NCBI GenBank assembly: GCA_902500715.1
Contig: CABVRO010000022.1
Location: 1-37,482, forward strand
Origin: an uncultured Nitrospira sp.
GTDB lineage: Bacteria; Nitrospirota; Nitrospiria; Nitrospirales; Nitrospiraceae
Direction: 5' to 3'
Length of the DNA: 37,482 nucleotides
Positions 34,039-37,482 of this stretch are shown piece after piece. The notes beneath the pieces were generated by a model. That model had not been told where the DNA came from, did no database searches, and worked only from the letters and a program-made list of their open reading frames with translations. Position 1 is the first letter of the stretch. Every line of letters begins with the position of its first letter. The position numbers and the translations under genes were made by a program.

Positions 34039-35151
34039 ATGGCAGCGGAGAGCACACAGGCTATCACGTTGAGTGTGATCAAGGCGGACATCGGCGGTTT
34101 CGTCGGGCATTCGGCAATCCATCCCGCCTTGCTGAATTGCGCGAAGGAGAAGCTTGCGATTGCCAAAACCAGCGGGTTGCTCGTGGATTACCATGTCTCG
34201 GCCTGTGGGGATGACTTGCAACTCATCATGACGCATCGTCACGGCGTGGATCACGAGCGGATCCACCGTCTTGCCTGGGACACGTTTGAAGCAGGCACGG
34301 CGGTCGCGAAGGAACTGCATCTCTACGGCGCAGGGCAGGATCTGCTGGCCGACGCGTTCAGTGGAAATGTGCGGGGGCAGGGGCCTGGTGTGGCTGAAAT
34401 GGAGTTCGTGGAACGGAAGTCCGATCCGGTGCTGATCTTCATGGCGGACAAGACATCGGCGGGTGCCTGGAATCTCCCTCTATATAAAATGTTCGCCGAT
34501 CCGTTCAATACGGCGGGTCTGGTCATTGCGCCCACGTTGCACCAGGGATTTCGGTTCGAGGTGCACGATATCTACGAGCACAAGAAGATCTCATTCGATT
34601 GTCCCGAAGAACTCTACGACATGTTGATGTTCATCGGCTCCCCCGGTACATACACGATCAAGTATGTGTACTCACGGGCGGATGGGACGATTGCGGCGGC
34701 TTCGTCGACGGAGCGGCTTTCGCTCATTGCGGGTAAGTATGTCGGGAAAGACGATCCGGTGATGATCGTCCGCGTGCAGCAGAACTTTCCGGCGGTGGGT
34801 GAAGTGCTCGATCCCTTCCGGTATCCCTGGATCATCGAGGGCTGGATGCGTGGCTCGCATTACGGTCCGCTCATGCCGGTCTCGGTGAAGCAGGCGACGC
34901 CGACCCGCTTCGATGGGCCTCCGCGTGTCGCCTGCCTGGGATTTCAATTGGCTGACGGCACACTCGTCGGGCCACGGGATATGTTCGACGATCCGTCGTA
35001 TGATGAAGCGCGCCGGGATGCGAACCGGATCGCCGATGTCTTGCGGATGCACGGTCCCTTTGAGCCGCACCGGTTGCCCCTCGACGATATGGAGTACACG
35101 ACCATGCCGCAGATTATGAAGAAGTTGGAAGGTCGCTGGGCGAAGGTGTAG
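34039..35151 (+). CDS. fbp: Class V (archaeal-type) fructose-1,6-bisphosphate aldolase/phosphatase
   Basis: Bifunctional gluconeogenic enzyme: it joins dihydroxyacetone phosphate and glyceraldehyde-3-phosphate and removes the 1-phosphate to give fructose-6-phosphate. 370 residues, normal for class V. Signatures are ITLSVIKADIGGFVGHS at the N-terminus (metal-binding Asp region), CGDDLQLIMTH, FMADKTSAGAWNLPLYKMF, AGKYVGKDDPVMIVR (active-site Lys region) and LGFQLADGTLVGPRDMFDDPSYDEAR. The ribosome site AGAGGTG precedes ATG 34039. The class is typical of archaea and deep-branching, often autotrophic bacteria, which supports the taxonomic guess. The stop TAG (35149-35151) begins the repeat motif TAGCAGGATGCGGA. 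Confidence 0.97.
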   Translation: MAAESTQAITLSVIKADIGGFVGHSAIHPALLNCAKEKLAIAKTSGLLVDYHVSACGDDLQLIMTHRHGVDHERIHRLAWDTFEAGTAVAKELHLYGAGQDLLADAFSGNVRGQGPGVAEMEFVERKSDPVLIFMADKTSAGAWNLPLYKMFADPFNTAGLVIAPTLHQGFRFEVHDIYEHKKISFDCPEELYDMLMFIGSPGTYTIKYVYSRADGTIAAASSTERLSLIAGKYVGKDDPVMIVRVQQNFPAVGEVLDPFRYPWIIEGWMRGSHYGPLMPVSVKQATPTRFDGPPRVACLGFQLADGTLVGPRDMFDDPSYDEARRDANRIADVLRMHGPFEPHRLPLDDMEYTTMPQIMKKLEGRWAKV

Positions 35152-35162
35152 CAGGATGCGGA
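35149..35162 (+). repeat. TAGCAGGATGCGGA repeat-end motif spanning two genes
   Basis: Identical 14 bases to 30002-30015 and to the reverse complement of 24912-24925. The TAG is the fbp stop and the internal ATG (35156) is the start of the cupin gene. No further element sequence follows, so this may be the insertion target or a chance match. Confidence 0.5.
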
Positions 35163-35446
35163 GAAATAAGGTCACGGTCGATCAGGAGGCAGTCGCCGGG
35201 GAATGGCGGGCGCGGGGCTTCAGTTGTGATCTTTGGGTTGATCCGCCCGGGCAAGTGTGGGAGGATTACCGCCACGCGGCCGACGAGTTGGTGATGCCGG
35301 TCGAGGGCGGGTTGGAACTGGAGTTCGGGGGCCGGTGTGTCAGGCCCGAACCGGGCGAGGAAATCCTCATACCGGCCGGAGTGTCCCATACCGTCAGAAA
35401 CATCGGCGGCACCAGCGTGAAGTGGCTGTATGGATACAGTCGCTAA
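35156..35446 (+). CDS. Small cupin-domain protein
   Basis: 96-residue single cupin barrel. MPVEGGLELEFGGRCVRPEPGEEILIPAGVSHTVRNIGG carries the second cupin motif G-E-x-x-x-I-P-A-G-x-x-H with the metal-binding His; the first motif (usually HxHxxxE) is weak, with HAADELVMP where only one His is seen. Metal chemistry is therefore possible but reduced. It starts with ATG 35156, four bases after the fbp stop; AAGG upstream may serve as the ribosome site. It lies in an apparent fbp-cupin-ACT run, so the protein may sense or bind a metabolite. Function not assigned. Confidence 0.85.
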   Translation: MRRNKVTVDQEAVAGEWRARGFSCDLWVDPPGQVWEDYRHAADELVMPVEGGLELEFGGRCVRPEPGEEILIPAGVSHTVRNIGGTSVKWLYGYSR

Positions 35447-35485
35447 CATCCGAGACGAACTGACTCAGCAGAGGGAGAGGAGCCC

Positions 35486-35896
35486 ATGCCGACAACGACG
35501 CAATTTGTGGTGAGTGGACAGAGTAAGCCTGGAGTGCTGGCTGAAGTAGCGGCCGTGCTCGGGGCTGCGGGAGTCAACATCAAGGCCTTCTCTGCGCCCG
35601 AGGTCACCGGCCCCGGGAAGCTGCGATTGATCGTGGCGGATGTGGATGCGGCTCGTATTGCGCTCAGAAAATCCAAGATCAAGTTCCGTGAAGAGACCGC
35701 CCTGATTTTGAGTCTGGAGAATAAGCCCGGCGCCTTGAAACAGGTGGCCGATTCGCTCACCAGGGCTCGCATCAATGTGAAGTGCGGCTACTGCACCCCG
35801 TCGCGGGAAGGCAAACGCGCGATCGTGGTTCTGACCGTCTCGAACACGACCAAAGCCCTCGGGGTGCTACGCACCCATTCACTCGACGAATTCTAA
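35486..35896 (+). CDS. Tandem ACT-domain protein
   Basis: 136-residue regulatory-type protein with two ACT domains: residues ~7-65 start QFVVSGQSKPGVLAEVAAVLGAAGVNIKAFSA, and residues ~72-130 start LILSLENKPGALKQVADSLTRARINVKCGYC. Each has the ACT strand-turn-helix signature (xKPGxLxxVAxxLxxAxINI). Free-standing ACT proteins bind amino acids and modulate enzymes or sense amino-acid levels; ligand unknown. GAGAGGAG lies just before ATG 35486. It sits 39 bases after the cupin gene and 8 bases before rlpA on the same strand, probably one transcript. Confidence 0.92.
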   Translation: MPTTTQFVVSGQSKPGVLAEVAAVLGAAGVNIKAFSAPEVTGPGKLRLIVADVDAARIALRKSKIKFREETALILSLENKPGALKQVADSLTRARINVKCGYCTPSREGKRAIVVLTVSNTTKALGVLRTHSLDEF

Positions 35897-35904
35897 TCCG
35901 CCTC

Positions 35905-36612
35905 ATGCTAGGGGAGAAGAGGACAAGCACCAGCCGTCTTCTTCTCCCCCTGTTCGTTCTGCTCCTCACCACATGGCTCAGCGGCTGTTCCGGCTGGAGT
36001 TCGGCGCGTCCGTCCTATCCGCCAGGCTATCCGTTGGGGTTTGTCGAACGGGGCAGCGCGTCCTGGTATGGGCCCGGCTTCCACGGCAACCGCACGGCAA
36101 ACGGAGAAGTCTACGACATGCACAAGTTGACGGCGGCGCATCGCACCTTGCCGCTGGGGTCGGTGGCGGTTGTGCGATCCCTGAGCACCGGCCGGCAGGT
36201 GACCGTGCGGATCAACGATCGGGGGCCGTTCGCGCGCGGCAGAATTCTGGATTTGTCTCTGGCCGGAGCCCAGGCTGTCGGGATGGTCGGGCGCGGCACC
36301 GATGAGATCGAACTCCGTGTGATCAGTTACGAAGGCCGAGCCGGGGGGATGGGGGTGTTGCGCGTTCAGGTCGGTTCCTTTGCCGATCCGGCGAACGCGC
36401 GCGCGCTGGTTGAACGGTTGAGGGGAACTTACCCTGGTTCCAGGACCGTCGGCGTCGATCTGCCGGATGGTCGCCGGTATCGGGTGTATGCGGGACAATT
36501 TCACACGGAAGCTGCAGCCGAGCAAGCCGCCTCGCATCTGAGGCGGGCACTGGAGACCGATCCGTTCATCGTGCGCGACGATGCGGCAGGAGCGACTACG
36601 GGGAATCCTTGA
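35905..36612 (+). CDS. rlpA: RlpA-type septal lytic transglycosylase with SPOR domain
   Basis: 235-residue outer-membrane lipoprotein. The signal peptide ends at lipobox LSGC (Cys about residue 28). The double-psi beta-barrel domain follows: GSASWYGPGFHGNRTANGEVYDMHKLTAAHRTLPLGS and VRINDRGPFARGRILDLSLAGA, where RGP/Asp are the active-site-like residues. The C-terminal SPOR domain (~145-220: LRVQVGSFADPANARALVERL and RYRVYAGQFHTEAAAEQAAS) binds denuded septal peptidoglycan. RlpA cleaves such glycan strands during division. I chose ATG 35905 because it begins the signal peptide; no clear ribosome site is seen, so coupling to the ACT gene (8 bases before) may matter. Confidence 0.92.
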   Translation: MLGEKRTSTSRLLLPLFVLLLTTWLSGCSGWSSARPSYPPGYPLGFVERGSASWYGPGFHGNRTANGEVYDMHKLTAAHRTLPLGSVAVVRSLSTGRQVTVRINDRGPFARGRILDLSLAGAQAVGMVGRGTDEIELRVISYEGRAGGMGVLRVQVGSFADPANARALVERLRGTYPGSRTVGVDLPDGRRYRVYAGQFHTEAAAEQAASHLRRALETDPFIVRDDAAGATTGNP

Positions 36613-36878
36613 GGTACGGGAGCATGGCAAATAATCTAAATGACTGATATGCTGGCACATTGTGCTCGGCATGGAAGTGTCGTAATGCTTGATGCGCCTG
36701 TCCGCCTGTGCTAATTGTAATAGGCGATGGATGAAAGTGACCCGAGAGGACCCGGTCTGGTCGTCTTCTCACGACAGAGGGCAAGTCTTGCAGTTCGAAC
36801 CCAAGGCTTCGGACTGATCCAAGGTCCCATCAATCACTCCTTCAACTTGAGTCCGCACCTCTAACCTCGATAGGTCTT

Positions 36879-37482
36879 ATGGACATTATCGTTCTGATAT
36901 TCCTCATTCTATTGTCTGCGGTGATTTCTGTCGTCGAGGTCGGCTTCTACTCCGTCAACGATACGAAGCTCAGGGCGCTGGCCGATACGGGCAGCAAACG
37001 GGCGGAGATGGCCCTCCATCTTCGAACCGACCCGCAACGGCTCCTGCTGACCATCCTGGTCGGAGATCGACTGATCGACACCGCCACCGCATCGCTGGCC
37101 ACGATTATTGCCTTGAACCGGTTCGGCGGGCAGGGATTGGAAGGTGTGCTCGGTGAGGCCTTCGCGGTTTTGGTCGGTATTCTGACCTTTGTTCTATTGG
37201 TATTTGCCGACTTGGTACCCAAGACCCTGGCAGCCAAATACTCGGTGCCCGTGGTGCTGAACATGGCCTATCCGGCCTATGCAGCTCAGCAGGTGCTGAC
37301 GCCGATCATGTTCTTCGTGGTGCCGCTCATCTATAAGTTGACCGGCGGCAAAGGGCTCAATGTGCCCTTCGTCACGGAAGAAGAGCTGAAGATCATGCTG
37401 GACCAGAGCAGCAAGAGCGGGGCCATCGAGGCGCAGGAAGTGAAGATGATCAAGAACGTCTTCCAGCTGAAGGACATCACGG
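36879..37482 (+). CDS. CNNM/CorC-HlyC family membrane protein (DUF21), 3' end beyond the window
   Basis: Partial, 201 codons to the window edge. The N-terminus MDIIVLIFLILLSAVISVVEVGFYSVNDTKLRAL is the first helix of a DUF21/CNNM domain, with the E-x-x-F/Y-x-S motif seen in the family. Two to three more hydrophobic stretches follow (AVLVGILTFVLLVFADLVPKTLAAKYS, with the conserved E/D-x-x-PKxxA; FFVVPLIYKL), then a cytosolic part beginning FVTEEELKIMLDQSSKSGAIEAQEVKMIKNVFQL. These proteins are linked to Mg2+/Co2+ efflux or tolerance, usually with CBS and CorC domains after the cut. ATG 36879 has AGG five bases upstream. The 266 bases before it hold no supported gene. Confidence 0.9.
   Translation, partial: MDIIVLIFLILLSAVISVVEVGFYSVNDTKLRALADTGSKRAEMALHLRTDPQRLLLTILVGDRLIDTATASLATIIALNRFGGQGLEGVLGEAFAVLVGILTFVLLVFADLVPKTLAAKYSVPVVLNMAYPAYAAQQVLTPIMFFVVPLIYKLTGGKGLNVPFVTEEELKIMLDQSSKSGAIEAQEVKMIKNVFQLKDIT

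Noticed and set aside
1..37482. CRISPR array
   Set aside because: No regularly spaced short direct repeats with unique spacers were found; the repeats seen are CTAG-bounded inverted-repeat elements.

Overview
The window is GC-rich, densely coding bacterial DNA, apparently chromosomal. The best taxonomic guess is a Nitrospira-like member of the Nitrospirota. This rests on the gene mix (archaeal-type class V fructose-1,6-bisphosphatase, a NapH-like polyferredoxin, a DUF3365 haem protein, a PA0069-type radical SAM protein and an HD-GYP protein paired with a HEAT protein) and is an inference, because no 16S rRNA gene is present. Starts are mostly ATG or GTG behind clear GGAGG-type ribosome binding sites.

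Layout. 1-5.1 kb: a cut-off tRNA-Ser(UGA) and serS, a radical SAM/rhodanese/DUF362 operon, an OmpH/Skp chaperone and a small zinc-ribbon protein. 5.2-8.6 kb: an operon of a HEAT-repeat protein and an HD-GYP protein that appear to share an N-terminal module. 8.8-14.6 kb: an SGNH hydrolase with a thioredoxin-like protein, the oxidative pentose phosphate genes zwf and gnd, a nucleotidyltransferase with a small partner, and L-threonine aldolase. 14.7-19.6 kb: an NTT/MFS-type transporter, then a tight three-gene operon of a ProA homologue lacking its catalytic cysteine, a methyltransferase and a sugar-nucleotidyltransferase-like protein.

19.7-32 kb is more accessory in character. It holds a secreted protein of unknown family, a giant 1150-residue protein joining a lipase-like alpha/beta hydrolase to a CHAT caspase-like protease and a cysteine-rich C-terminal domain, a tandem cluster of CTAG-bounded MITE-like repeats, an e(P4)-type acid phosphatase, degraded DUF4157 and SigZ-type sigma factor genes, a DUF5989 micro-gene, a NapH/CcoG-like ferredoxin, a DCC thiol-oxidoreductase, a DUF3365 haem protein, a DUF1353 protein and a DHFR-fold protein. 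32-37.5 kb returns to core functions: pyruvate kinase, class V FBPase, a cupin, a tandem-ACT protein, RlpA and the start of a CNNM/CorC-type membrane protein.

The most notable observations are: (1) the hydrolase-CHAT fusion; (2) the cysteine-less ProA paralogue in an operon with a methyltransferase and a nucleotidyltransferase; (3) a repeat family whose end (TAGCAGGATGCGGA) supplies the TAG stop codon of three different genes and once also the start codon of the next gene; and (4) a long three-tier hairpin between pyk and fbp.
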